A stretch of DNA of 64,000 nucleotides, from contig NZ_VLKU01000001.1 of the NCBI RefSeq assembly GCF_007830335.1, positions 1 to 64,000 on the forward strand, read 5' to 3'. The notes under the pieces were generated by a model. It was not told the DNA's origin. It did no database searches and worked only from the letters and a program-made list of their open reading frames with translations. Origin of the DNA: Paracoccus sulfuroxidans. Lineage in GTDB: Bacteria > Pseudomonadota > Alphaproteobacteria > Rhodobacterales > Rhodobacteraceae. The position numbers and the translations under genes were made by a program. This document shows positions 1 through 10,647 of this stretch, piece after piece; the stretch's first letter is position 1, and each line of letters opens with the position of its first letter.

Positions 1-119
1 ATCAGTTCGATCTCCTCGCGCTGGCGGCCAAGCTCCTGCCGGATCGCCCCGAAAATCGCGGGGTCACGGCTGTCAAGCGTCTCGGTGAAGAATCCTTGCA
101 GGGGGTTTTGTACGTTCAT
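1..119 (-). CDS. glyA: serine hydroxymethyltransferase, N-terminal part (runs off the left edge)
   Basis: Only about 39 N-terminal codons are present. The reverse strand reads MNVQNPLQGFFTETLDSRDP and continues to an ELGRQREEIELI block, the typical start of serine hydroxymethyltransferase just before its conserved ASENI motif. The enzyme transfers the methylene group of methylene-tetrahydrofolate to glycine, giving serine, and is PLP-dependent and cytosolic. The start codon at 119 follows a purine-rich ribosome site (GAGAGGAG) and lies 12 bases after the ppc stop, so it is the sixth gene of the minus-strand serine-cycle run. Being encoded here suggests it is the C1-assimilation isozyme; a second housekeeping glyA elsewhere would be expected but cannot be seen. 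Confidence 0.88.
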   Translation of the reverse strand, partial: MNVQNPLQGFFTETLDSRDPAIFGAIRQELGRQREEIEL

Positions 120-131
120 GTTAGCTCCTCT

Positions 132-2806
<2,675 letters not shown>

Positions 2807-2807
<1 letters not shown>

Positions 2808-3778
2808 CAGTTCACCCGATCGCGCGGTTCGCGCCCTGCAAAGAAGTCTTCCAGATTGTCGATGACCCGGAAGCCCATGGCCTCGCGCGCTTCGCGGGTC
2901 GCGCTGCCTAAGTGTGGCAGCATGACCAGACGCTCGCTTTGCTTGAGGTCGGGGTTGATCGTCGGCTCGCCGTCGAAGACGTCCAGTGCCGCGCCGCCGA
3001 TGGTTTCATACCACAGCGCCTGCGCCAGCGCGCTTTCGTCGATGACCTCGCCGCGCGCCGTGTTGATCAGATAGGCGTCAGGACGCATCAGACCCAGGCG
3101 GCGTGCATTGATCAGGTGGCGGTTGGCCGCGCCCCCGGGACAATGCAGCGAGATGAAGTCACATTCCGGCAGCAGCTCGTCGATCGAGGCGATCTGCGTG
3201 GCCTTGTTCTGGGCCAGCACCTCGGGGGCGACGGGGCTGCGGTTATAGGCCAGGATCTTCATCCCGAAGCCGTGGTGGGCGCGCCGGGCCATTTCCTGCC
3301 CGATGCGTCCGTATCCGATGATCCCCAGGGTCTTGCCCGAGACTTTCGTCCCGACCAGATGCGTCGGACGCCAGCCGGTCCACTCGCCCGCGCGCAGCTC
3401 ACGTTCGCCTTCGCCGGCGCGGCGCGCCACCATCAGCATCAGCGTCATGGCCAGATCGGCGGTGCATTCGCTCAGCACGTCGGGCGTGTTGGTCACGACA
3501 ATGCCGTGACCCGAGGCGCGCTCGACGTCGATGTGGCTGAAGCCGACACCGTAATTCGCGAAGATGCGGGTTTGCGGGCGTTCGATCTCCATCGAAGGCG
3601 TGCCGAGCTTGTCGGTCACCGTCGGCAGGATCGCATCGTACTGGCCCATGGCAGCCCGAAATTCTTCGGGCTGCATGGGCTTGTCGTCACGGTTCAGCTG
3701 AACTTCGAAGAGGTCATTGAGACGCGCTTCGACAGCAGCGGGCCAGCGACGGGTGACAAGAACCCTGGGTTTCGCCAT
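2807..3778 (-). CDS. D-2-hydroxyacid dehydrogenase, probable hydroxypyruvate/glyoxylate reductase
   Basis: A 323-residue NAD(P)-dependent D-isomer 2-hydroxyacid dehydrogenase. The nucleotide-binding GYGRIG is at 155-160, and the catalytic triad is visible as Arg242 (NTARG), Glu271 (DGEP) and His289 (LPHLGSAT). In this setting it most likely reduces hydroxypyruvate, formed from serine by the aminotransferase, to D-glycerate. By eye it resembles the GyaR/GRHPR branch more than Methylobacterium HprA, so the symbol hprA is not assigned. It starts 13 bases after mtkB and overlaps ppc by one base. A glyoxylate reductase is the main alternative reading. Confidence 0.9.
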
Positions 3779-3791
3779 CTTTCCCCCCTGT

Positions 3792-4673
3792 TTACTGCAT
3801 GGCCCGGGCGATGGTCTCGCCGATCACAGCCGGGTTTTCCGCAATGGTGACACCGGCAGCGGTCAGGATCTCGACCTTTTCCGAGGCGCTTTCGCCGAAG
3901 GCCGAGATGATCGCGCCCGCATGGCCCATGGTGCGGCCTTTGGGTGCGGTCAGGCCCGCGATATAGGCGACGACCGGCTTCGTGACGTGGTCGCGGATAT
4001 AGTCCGCGGCTTCCGCCTCTTGCGGGCCACCGATCTCACCGATCATGCAGATGATGTGGGTGTCGGGGTCGTTCTCGAACTGCTCGAGGACATCCTTGAA
4101 GGACGAGCCGTTGATCGGGTCGCCACCGATGCCGACCGAGGTCGAGATGCCGAGGCCACGCTCTTTCAGCTGCGCTGCAGCCTCATAGCCCAGCGTGCCC
4201 GAACGGCCGATGATGCCGACGTTGCCCTGCAGATAGATGTGGCCCGGCATGATGCCCAGCATCGCTTTGCCGGGGCTGATCGTGCCCGCACAGTTCGGGC
4301 CGGTCAGCACCATCCGCTTTTCCTTCGGGTAGCGGTACATGTAGCGCTTCACGCGGATCATGTCCTGCGCCGGGATGCCGTCGGTGATGCAGACGCAGTA
4401 GCGGATGCCCGCATCGGCGGCTTCCATGATCGAGTCGGCAGCCGAGGGCGGCGGCACGAAGACCAGCGAAGCTTCGGCGCCGGTGGCCTCGACGGCCTCC
4501 TTGACGGTGTTGAACACCGGAACGCCTTCACAGGTCTCGCCACCTTTGCCGGGGACGACGCCGCCGACAACATTGGTGCCATATTCGATCATTTCCTTGG
4601 TGTGGAAACGGGCCATCTTGCCGGTGATGCCCTGAACGATGACGGGGGTGTCGCTATCCAGAAAAATGCTCAT
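3792..4673 (-). CDS. mtkB: malate-CoA ligase (malate thiokinase), alpha subunit
   Basis: This 293-residue protein belongs to the succinyl-CoA synthetase alpha family, with the N-terminal CoA-binding fold ([10 protein letters not shown] near 11-20) and the phosphohistidine loop GHAGAI (His251). With MtkA it makes malyl-CoA from malate, CoA and ATP, which malyl-CoA lyase then splits. Succinyl-CoA synthetase is the paralogous alternative, but the location between sga/mtkA and hpr/ppc supports malate as substrate. It begins one base after the mtkA stop, so the two subunits are translationally coupled. Confidence 0.9.
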   Translation of the reverse strand: MSIFLDSDTPVIVQGITGKMARFHTKEMIEYGTNVVGGVVPGKGGETCEGVPVFNTVKEAVEATGAEASLVFVPPPSAADSIMEAADAGIRYCVCITDGIPAQDMIRVKRYMYRYPKEKRMVLTGPNCAGTISPGKAMLGIMPGHIYLQGNVGIIGRSGTLGYEAAAQLKERGLGISTSVGIGGDPINGSSFKDVLEQFENDPDTHIICMIGEIGGPQEAEAADYIRDHVTKPVVAYIAGLTAPKGRTMGHAGAIISAFGESASEKVEILTAAGVTIAENPAVIGETIARAMQ

Positions 4674-4674
4674 C

Positions 4675-5871
4675 TCAGACGACTTTCAGATTGGTGTTGC
4701 GGGCATTGTCGCTTTTCCATGCAGCGACGACACGTTCAGCGGCCTCGTTCAGCGTGGTGGCGCGGATCAGGGGAAGACCGCTTTGCGCGATGATCTTCTG
4801 ACCTTCTTCGACATTGGTGCCAGCCAGGCGCACGACCACCGGCACGTCGACCGGGTTTTCGCGCAGAACCTTGACCACGCCCTCGGCCACCCAGTCGCAA
4901 CGGTTGATACCGGCGAAGATGTTGACCAGCACGGCCTGCACGTTCTTGTCCGACATCACCAGACGGAAGGCTTTCGCCACACGCTCGGGCGTTGCACCGC
5001 CGCCGATGTCGAGGAAGTTCGCAGGCTCGCCACCGGCCAGCTTGATCGTGTCCATGGTGGCCATGGCCAGACCGGCACCGTTCACGATGCAGCCGATGTT
5101 GCCCTCAAGACCGACATAGGAGAGGCCGCCGTCTGCCGCACGCGATTCACGCGGGTCTTCCTGCGACTTGTCGCGCAACTCGGCCACCTGCGGGTGACGG
5201 AACAGAGCGTTGTTGTCGAAGGTCATCTTCGCGTCGAGCGCCAGGATGCGGTCGTCCGAGGTGATCACCAGCGGGTTCACTTCGACCATGGTCGCGTCGA
5301 GTTCGCGGAAGGCGCGGTAGCAGCCCTTCAGCGTGCGCACCATCTGCTGGATCATCGCCGGCTTGATGCCAAGCGCGAAGGCGATTTCGCGGCACTGGAA
5401 TTCCTGCAGACCGACAGCCGGTTCGACCGTGGCGCGCACGATGCTTTCCGGACGCTCGGCCGAGATTTCCTCGATCTCCATCCCGCCTTCACCCGAGGCC
5501 ACGATCATCACGCGCTGGCTGGCGCGGTCCAGAACGAAGCCCAGATAGATTTCGCGGGCGATCGGCACAGCCGCTTCGACATAGACGCGGTAGATGCCTT
5601 TGCCTTCCGGGCCGGTCTGATGCGTGACCAGCTTCTGGCCGAACATCTCTTCGGTGACCTGCTGGATCTCGGTGTCGCTGTTACAGACCTTGACGCCGCC
5701 AGCCTTGCCGCGACCGCCTGCATGGACCTGAGCCTTGACGACCCAACGGTCGCCGCCCAGTTCGCGGGCGCGGTAAGCTGCCTGCTCGGGGCTGTAGGCC
5801 AGCGCGCCCGGTGCGATTCCGACCCCGAAATTATTCAGGATCTCTTTCGCCTGATACTCATGAATGTCCAT
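4675..5871 (-). CDS. mtkA: malate-CoA ligase (malate thiokinase), beta subunit
   Basis: A 398-residue ATP-grasp beta subunit. It opens with [12 protein letters not shown], has the basic [11 protein letters not shown] nucleotide-binding stretch near 52-62, an EVNPLV metal-binding motif near 202-207, and the C-terminal CoA-ligase region with [13 protein letters not shown] and [15 protein letters not shown]. The last block and [15 protein letters not shown] closely match the methylotroph MtkA sequence as I recall it, while ordinary SucC is also related. A strong ribosome site (GGAGG) precedes the ATG. It lies 25 bases after sga and is paired with mtkB. Confidence 0.9.
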   Translation of the reverse strand: MDIHEYQAKEILNNFGVGIAPGALAYSPEQAAYRARELGGDRWVVKAQVHAGGRGKAGGVKVCNSDTEIQQVTEEMFGQKLVTHQTGPEGKGIYRVYVEAAVPIAREIYLGFVLDRASQRVMIVASGEGGMEIEEISAERPESIVRATVEPAVGLQEFQCREIAFALGIKPAMIQQMVRTLKGCYRAFRELDATMVEVNPLVITSDDRILALDAKMTFDNNALFRHPQVAELRDKSQEDPRESRAADGGLSYVGLEGNIGCIVNGAGLAMATMDTIKLAGGEPANFLDIGGGATPERVAKAFRLVMSDKNVQAVLVNIFAGINRCDWVAEGVVKVLRENPVDVPVVVRLAGTNVEEGQKIIAQSGLPLIRATTLNEAAERVVAAWKSDNARNTNLKVV

Positions 5872-5896
5872 CTAATCCTCCTCCCAAAGGGTGCAA

Positions 5897-7144
5897 TTAC
5901 TCGGCGGCGACAGCGGTCTTGTAGTGACGCTCAAGGCCAGCCATGACGGTCTGCATGTCGATATTGGCGCCCATGGCCGACATCTCGTCAGCGAAGCGCT
6001 GCACGATCTCGGTGATGGCGCGCTGGTTCAGCAGGTTCAGGATGCCGATGCGGACCTGGACGGGCTCGGACAGCGTCGGCCAGATGCCGAAGCCTTTCGA
6101 GCGGCAGGTCTGGACCAGTTCCTGTTCGCGGCCAGCAAGGCCATCGGGCAGGTTCAGAACGACCAGCGAGGTCATGTCCGAGGTCACCTTGCAACCCATC
6201 GCGGTCACGGCTTCACGCAGCGCGGCCTCGTGGAACGCATAGTCGCGGGCGCGCTTGGCCACGGTCTGCTGCAGCGTGATGCGCAGCGCTTCGTGGAAGG
6301 CGCAGACGGCATAGGCGCTGTGGGTGCGGTGATAGGTGCCTTTTTCGACGTCCTTGCCGTCGACGATGCCCCAGTGACGCGCTTCCAGGATCGGGTGGTG
6401 CACGAAGGTACGGGTCCCGGTCTTGCGCAGGTTCGCGATATAGCGGTCCGAGAAGGACACCGGCGCATAGGTCAGCGGCAGACAGCAGATGCCCTTCTGC
6501 GGGCAGGAGGCCCAACCATGGACGCCCGGGAAATCATCGATGGCGAAATCTTCGACGCCCAGCGACGACACGGCGTCGACCAGACCCATCACGTCATGCT
6601 TTTCACAGGCATCCGAGAAGCCGCGGATGTCGTTGATGCGGCCCGAGCCGGTTTCCCAATGCGCCATGGCGGCCCATTTCGGCTTGTGCTCGGCCAGCGC
6701 CTTCTCGACGATCTCGCCGGTGACCGACTGGCCATGCGGGACGTTGATGATGGTGACCGAGGCGGGCTGGGGGTCCAGCGGGTTCGCGGCCAGCTCCTCG
6801 GCGGTCGAGGCTTTCATGCGGACGGTCAGCCCGTCGATGCCCGAGAAGGTGCCGTTCACGAACATCACCACCTTGTCGCCGGGCAGAACGGCGCTGAACA
6901 GCGTATCAAGGCCGCTCCAGCCGGTTCCGGCCACGCCGAAGGTGTAGACATTCCTGGTCCCCATGACTTCGCGCAGCATCAGCTTGCACTCGACCATGCC
7001 GCGCAGGACGTCTGCCTGCATGTGGTCGGCCACGCCTGCACTGGCAAAACGCTGCAGGACTCGCGGATCGGTGTTGCCGGGCCCCGGACCTGCTGCCAGC
7101 GTCGGGGGGATCTCAAGCTGCCCGAAGATCGTTGCTTCAGTCAT
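5897..7144 (-). CDS. class V PLP-dependent aminotransferase, probable serine-glyoxylate aminotransferase
   Basis: The predicted protein is 415 residues from the ATG at 7144, which has an AAGGGAA ribosome site; the open frame extends 21 codons further but without support. The fold-type I class V pattern is clear: GPGNTDP near 20, GVAGTGWSGLD near 70, DAVSSLGVED near 190, and the PLP lysine in CPQKG (Lys217). The expected reaction is serine plus glyoxylate to hydroxypyruvate plus glycine, the entry of glyoxylate into the serine cycle. It is clearly divergent from Methylobacterium SgaA (CPQKG instead of GSQKG), so alanine-glyoxylate or another amino donor is possible. It is the first gene of the minus-strand operon. 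Confidence 0.82.
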   Translation of the reverse strand: MTEATIFGQLEIPPTLAAGPGPGNTDPRVLQRFASAGVADHMQADVLRGMVECKLMLREVMGTRNVYTFGVAGTGWSGLDTLFSAVLPGDKVVMFVNGTFSGIDGLTVRMKASTAEELAANPLDPQPASVTIINVPHGQSVTGEIVEKALAEHKPKWAAMAHWETGSGRINDIRGFSDACEKHDVMGLVDAVSSLGVEDFAIDDFPGVHGWASCPQKGICCLPLTYAPVSFSDRYIANLRKTGTRTFVHHPILEARHWGIVDGKDVEKGTYHRTHSAYAVCAFHEALRITLQQTVAKRARDYAFHEAALREAVTAMGCKVTSDMTSLVVLNLPDGLAGREQELVQTCRSKGFGIWPTLSEPVQVRIGILNLLNQRAITEIVQRFADEMSAMGANIDMQTVMAGLERHYKTAVAAE

Positions 7145-7256
7145 CGTTGTTTCCCTTTGATCTACTAAACTGAATGACAGGAAAAACCTTAACGGGCCTT
7201 TCAACAACGTCAGTTGCTCCTGCTTTTTGATATTTCTTTTGGTAGGAAATCGACTA

Positions 7257-7271
7257 TACTAATGGGTAGTT
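7257..7271. repeat. operator-like direct repeat, copy 1 (TACTAATGGGTAGTT)
   Basis: This is the first of two near-identical words in the intergenic region between sga and the divergent regulator. It starts with TACTAAT and contains the inverted TACCCAT, both fitting the TACYNMT-type heptamers known for NarL-family binding sites. Its centre is about 41 bases from copy 2, close to four helical turns. Function as an operator is inferred. Confidence 0.45.
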
Positions 7272-7296
7272 CTGCGACTTTTCGCGGAGACATGCC

Positions 7297-7313
7297 TACC
7301 TAAATGGGTGGTT
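7297..7313. repeat. operator-like direct repeat, copy 2 (TACCTAAATGGGTGGTT)
   Basis: This second copy differs from copy 1 by two single-base insertions and one substitution (TAC-C-TAA-A-TGGGTRGTT). It lies just upstream of the regulator start codon at 7325 and covers the upstream in-frame ATG at 7304, which supports the later start. Binding of the adjacent regulator here would allow autoregulation and control of sga in one place. Confidence 0.45.
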
Positions 7314-7324
7314 TTAGGGGCGAA

Positions 7325-7978
7325 ATGAACAACTCTGGGACGAAAGATTCGGTAATTTCGATCATGCTGGCCGACAGCAACCCGCTGGTTCTCAGCGCGA
7401 TGGCCGAGGTGTTCGAGCGTCATCCGCGATTCTCTCTGGTCGCGACGGCCTCGACGGCCGAGGGCTTTCTGGGAACGGCCATGCGGGTTCCGGCGCAGGT
7501 GGGCGTGATCGACTGGAACCTGCCGATTCTGGGCGGCGCGCGGCTGCTTGAGGTGCTGCGCGAACAGGAGCACGCGCCGCGCATCGTGGTTTACGCCGAT
7601 GAGGGCAGCGATGCGCATCTGGGCGCGCTTGGGGCAGGGGCGGCGGGATTCGTCGCCCGCAACGGCCCGGTCGAGGCGCTGCTGGAGACCTGCGCCTCGG
7701 TTGCGGCGGGGCGGATGATCTTCCCCTATCTAGACGTTCGGCAGTTGCAGAACGACCCGATGAACATGCTCTCGAAACGCGAGACGAAGATGCTCGAGGC
7801 GTTGGCGACCGGGATGACGAACCGTGAACTGGCCCAGCAATTCGGCATCACCACCAACACCGTGAAGTTCCACCTGTCGAACCTTTACGACAAGCTGGCG
7901 GTGAAAAACCGGGCTCAGGCCATCGCGTTTTTCTATTCCAACAACCAGGGCCGAAAGCCCGACACAAGTGGCAGATGA
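7325..7978 (+). CDS. NarL/LuxR-type regulator with atypical receiver domain
   Basis: A 217-residue two-domain protein. Residues about 11-140 form a response-regulator receiver and 148-205 a LuxR/GerE helix-turn-helix (LSKRETKMLEALATG, then TTNTVKFHLSNLYDKL). The candidate phospho-acceptor Asp63 is kept (VIDWNLP). The usual acidic pair is Asp17-Ser18, the conserved Thr/Ser is Tyr90 and the conserved Lys is Arg112, so classical phosphorylation switching is doubtful. No histidine kinase is nearby. The start at 7325 has an AGGGGC ribosome site. Divergent from sga and directly upstream of mclA, it is the obvious candidate regulator of the serine-cycle genes. Confidence 0.88.
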   Translation: MNNSGTKDSVISIMLADSNPLVLSAMAEVFERHPRFSLVATASTAEGFLGTAMRVPAQVGVIDWNLPILGGARLLEVLREQEHAPRIVVYADEGSDAHLGALGAGAAGFVARNGPVEALLETCASVAAGRMIFPYLDVRQLQNDPMNMLSKRETKMLEALATGMTNRELAQQFGITTNTVKFHLSNLYDKLAVKNRAQAIAFFYSNNQGRKPDTSGR

Positions 7979-8090
7979 TATGAGACTTAAGTCGTCTGCG
8001 GAATAATAGTTCGCGGTTCTTTATTGACAGGAAAGAAAGTTGCTCCCTTCCTTGCGGGGATTTCAACAACCCGGCAGGAGCACCCAAAAG

Positions 8091-9065
8091 ATGAGCTTCC
8101 ATCCTATTGAACAAGCCCAGGCACGCCTGAATCGCAGCGAGCTGGCCGTCCCCGGCAGCCAGCCCAACATGTTCCAAAAAGCAGCGGAATCAGACGTTGA
8201 CGTGATCTTCCTCGACCTCGAGGACGCAGTTGCGCCCGATGAAAAGGCGCAGGCGCGCAAGAACATCATCAAGGCCCTGAACGAGATCGACTGGGGCAAA
8301 AAATCGATGTCCGTGCGAATCAACGGCCTCGACACCCACTACATGTATCGCGACGTCGTCGACGTCGTGGAACAGGCGGGCGAGCGTCTGGACCTGATCA
8401 TGATCCCGAAAGTGGGCACCGCCGCCGACGTCTATGCCGTCGACATGATGGTGACGCAGATCGAGGATGCGAAGGGCTATAAAAAGCGCATCGGTTTCGA
8501 GCACATCATCGAAACCGCGCTTGGCATGCAGAACGTCGCGGCCATCGCCGGCGCTTCGAAGCGCAACGAAAGCCTGCATTTCGGCGTTGCCGACTATGCG
8601 GCCTCGACCCGTGCACGCACCACCGTCATCGGCGGCGTGAACGAGCATTACTCGGTCCTGACCGATCCGGCGGCCGATGGCTCGCGTCAGATCCATTGGG
8701 GTGACATGTGGCACCACGCGCTGGCGACCATGGTCGTCGCCGCCCGCGCGAACGGCCTGCGCCCGATCGACGGTCCCTTCGGCAACTTCCAGGACCCGGA
8801 TGGCTACAAGGCCGCCGCTTATCGCGCCGCCGTTCTGGGCTGCGAAGGCAAATGGGCGATCCACCCCAGCCAGATCGCTCTGGCGAACGAAGTGATGAGC
8901 CCCTCGGCTGCTGAAGTCGAGCGTGCTGAAAAGATCCTGAAGGCGATGGCGGAAGCCGAAGCCGCAGGCAAAGGCGCGGTGTCGCTGGACGGCCGCCTGA
9001 TCGACTACGCGTCGATCCGTCAGGCTGAAGTGCTGGTCCAGAAGGCTCGTCAGATCGCCGCCTGA
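8091..9065 (+). CDS. mclA: L-malyl-CoA lyase (possibly also beta-methylmalyl-CoA)
   Basis: A 324-residue CitE-like lyase that splits malyl-CoA into acetyl-CoA and glyoxylate. Arg76 (VRING), Glu141 (IIETALG) and Asp168 (GVADYAAS) correspond to CoA- and Mg-binding residues of the family. Blocks such as SELAVPGSQP, IFLDLEDAVAPD and THYMYRDVVD resemble the Methylobacterium enzyme more than Rhodobacter sphaeroides Mcl1. The ATG at 8091 follows AGGAG; an upstream in-frame start at 8040 lacks conservation. It is 112 bases after the regulator on the same strand and is followed by a strong hairpin, so it is probably its own transcription unit or co-transcribed with the regulator. Confidence 0.93.
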   Translation: MSFHPIEQAQARLNRSELAVPGSQPNMFQKAAESDVDVIFLDLEDAVAPDEKAQARKNIIKALNEIDWGKKSMSVRINGLDTHYMYRDVVDVVEQAGERLDLIMIPKVGTAADVYAVDMMVTQIEDAKGYKKRIGFEHIIETALGMQNVAAIAGASKRNESLHFGVADYAASTRARTTVIGGVNEHYSVLTDPAADGSRQIHWGDMWHHALATMVVAARANGLRPIDGPFGNFQDPDGYKAAAYRAAVLGCEGKWAIHPSQIALANEVMSPSAAEVERAEKILKAMAEAEAAGKGAVSLDGRLIDYASIRQAEVLVQKARQIAA

Positions 9066-9090
9066 GGCCTAGATCTGAGTGAAAATGACT

Positions 9091-9114
9091 GGCCGGAGCA
9101 TCGCTGCTCCGGCC
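9091..9114 (+). terminator. hairpin terminator of mclA
   Basis: A perfect 9-bp stem, GGCCGGAGC pairing with GCTCCGGCC around a 6-base loop, starts 25 bases after the mclA stop. There is no long T-run, so termination efficiency is uncertain. A second weaker hairpin (GGG-TCGCC/GGCGA-T-CCC) follows at 9138-9160. Confidence 0.6.
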
Positions 9115-9379
9115 AATCTGCGTTTGACCGTCGATTAGGGTCGCCGCTTATGGCGATCCCGAATCTGACGCGAACCCGCTATTAACTTCTATTATAATAT
9201 ATATTAAACAACTAACTATCTACGTATTCTGAAGTAAATTGTAGGTACTGTTCCAGTGCTCACGGCGGGCGGGACCGCGCCCATCAACCCATTCCCTCCC
9301 GGTCAGAGCTTGAATCGCCCGCCCCGGCGGGGAATATGCAGAGGCGATTGCGGGACGAAAGCAAAGGGACGACCTTCAG
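9115..9379. other. gene-free AT-rich spacer
   Basis: No gene was found here. The stretch 9178-9245 is strikingly AT-rich for this genome and includes a TATAAT at 9193-9198 and an ATATATATTAAA run. It probably carries the promoter of the downstream glycosyltransferase-like gene, but no convincing -35 element pairs with the TATAAT. Confidence 0.5.
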
Positions 9380-10594
9380 ATGAGCGGTCAGGATGCCGGG
9401 AAAGACGATGCGCAGGCCCTGAAGGCAGAGCTTAAAGCCCAAGAGCGCGCCAACCGTCAGGCTGCGAACAAGGCCGAGCGTGAGGCGCGGCGCGAAGAGA
9501 ATAAGGCCAAGCGTCAGGCCCAACGCAAGCCCGCTGCACCGGCCCGTACCGAAGCGCCGAAGCCCCGCGTCAAGCGCAAGCCCGCCGCGCTGCCCCCTCC
9601 CGCCATCCAGACCCGGCCTTTCAACATCCTGCTGGTCGGGCAAAACGGCGCGATTGGCCGTCAGGCGGCGATCTTTGCCGCGAGCCTTCGGCGCAACTCG
9701 CCGCAGTGGCAGGGCAGGCTGATCGTGGCCGAGCCGCAGAACGACGGCGCCTGGTCGGACGCGCAGGTGCGCATGACGCAGCCGACCCGCGATGCGCTGA
9801 CCGCTTTCGGGGCGGAAATCCTGCCCTTCACCGCCCAGCATTTCGGCCGCTCTTATCCCTATGGCAACAAGATCGAGGCGCTTGCGGTCCTGCCCGCGGA
9901 TGAGCCCTTCATCTTCTTTGACAGCGACACGCTGGTGACCGGCCCGCTGGAAAGCCTGGCACTGGATTTTGCGCGCCCCTCGGCCTCGATGCGCCGCACG
10001 GGGACCTGGCCGCAGCCGCCGCTTTACGGCCCCGGTTTCTCGGGTATCTGGAAATCGCTCTATGACCGGTTCGGCCTCGATTTCGCCTCGACGCTGGACC
10101 CCAGCCAGCCCGATGAGCATTGGGAGCATTACCTCTACTTCAACGCAGGCTGGTTCTTCGGGCCGGACCCCGCTGAATTCGGTCGCCGCTTCCTCGCATG
10201 GGCGCGCGCCGTCCGGGACGAGCCGGGCGATGCGCTGGCCTGCCAGAGCCTCGATCCGTGGCTTGATCAGGTGGTGCTGCCGCTGGTCATCCATTCCTTG
10301 GGCGGCGGGCGTCCCGATGCGGCCCTCGACGGTCTCGACGGGGCGGTCACCTGCCACTACCGCAACCTGCCGCTGATGTACGCGCGCGAGAATGAGCAGG
10401 TCCTAGATACCTATGAGGCCGTGACGCGTGACCCCGCGATTGCCCCCTTGATGCAGGGCGATGAAGAGTTTCGCCGCGTGGTCACCGAACAGGGTGGGCG
10501 CGATGTGATCCGTCCGATGTTCGAGGCCGAGATCGACGCCATGCCCGAAAACCTGCTGCGCCACCGCCTGCGCAAAGAGGGCTGGTGGTTCTGA
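9380..10594 (+). CDS. putative GT-A-type glycosyltransferase-like protein
   Basis: A 404-residue protein with two parts. Residues 1-75 are very rich in Lys, Arg, Glu, Ala and Gln and look like a charged helical extension ending in a Pro-rich linker. From about residue 80 a globular domain begins (PFNILLVGQNGAIGRQA) with a DSD motif in FIFFDSDTLV near 183, the metal/nucleotide-sugar signature of GT-A glycosyltransferases. No signal peptide or membrane segment is seen. Substrate and partner are unknown. It stands alone between the AT-rich spacer and a bidirectional terminator. Confidence 0.6.
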   Translation: MSGQDAGKDDAQALKAELKAQERANRQAANKAEREARREENKAKRQAQRKPAAPARTEAPKPRVKRKPAALPPPAIQTRPFNILLVGQNGAIGRQAAIFAASLRRNSPQWQGRLIVAEPQNDGAWSDAQVRMTQPTRDALTAFGAEILPFTAQHFGRSYPYGNKIEALAVLPADEPFIFFDSDTLVTGPLESLALDFARPSASMRRTGTWPQPPLYGPGFSGIWKSLYDRFGLDFASTLDPSQPDEHWEHYLYFNAGWFFGPDPAEFGRRFLAWARAVRDEPGDALACQSLDPWLDQVVLPLVIHSLGGGRPDAALDGLDGAVTCHYRNLPLMYARENEQVLDTYEAVTRDPAIAPLMQGDEEFRRVVTEQGGRDVIRPMFEAEIDAMPENLLRHRLRKEGWWF

Positions 10595-10614
10595 CGCCCA
10601 CGCCCCGGAAATAA

Positions 10615-10642
10615 AAAGGCCCGCTGTTTTCAGCGGGCCTTT
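10615..10642. terminator. bidirectional rho-independent terminator
   Basis: A 12-bp perfect stem (AAAGGCCCGCTG with CAGCGGGCCTTT) closes on a TTTT loop between two convergent genes. A-rich and T-rich flanks on either side let it serve both the glycosyltransferase-like gene and ileS. Confidence 0.85.
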
Positions 10643-10647
10643 GTCAC

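Noticed and set aside
7145-7207. N-terminal extension of the aminotransferase (21 codons)
   Set aside because: It is not conserved in appearance and lacks a ribosome site, while ATG 7144 has one.
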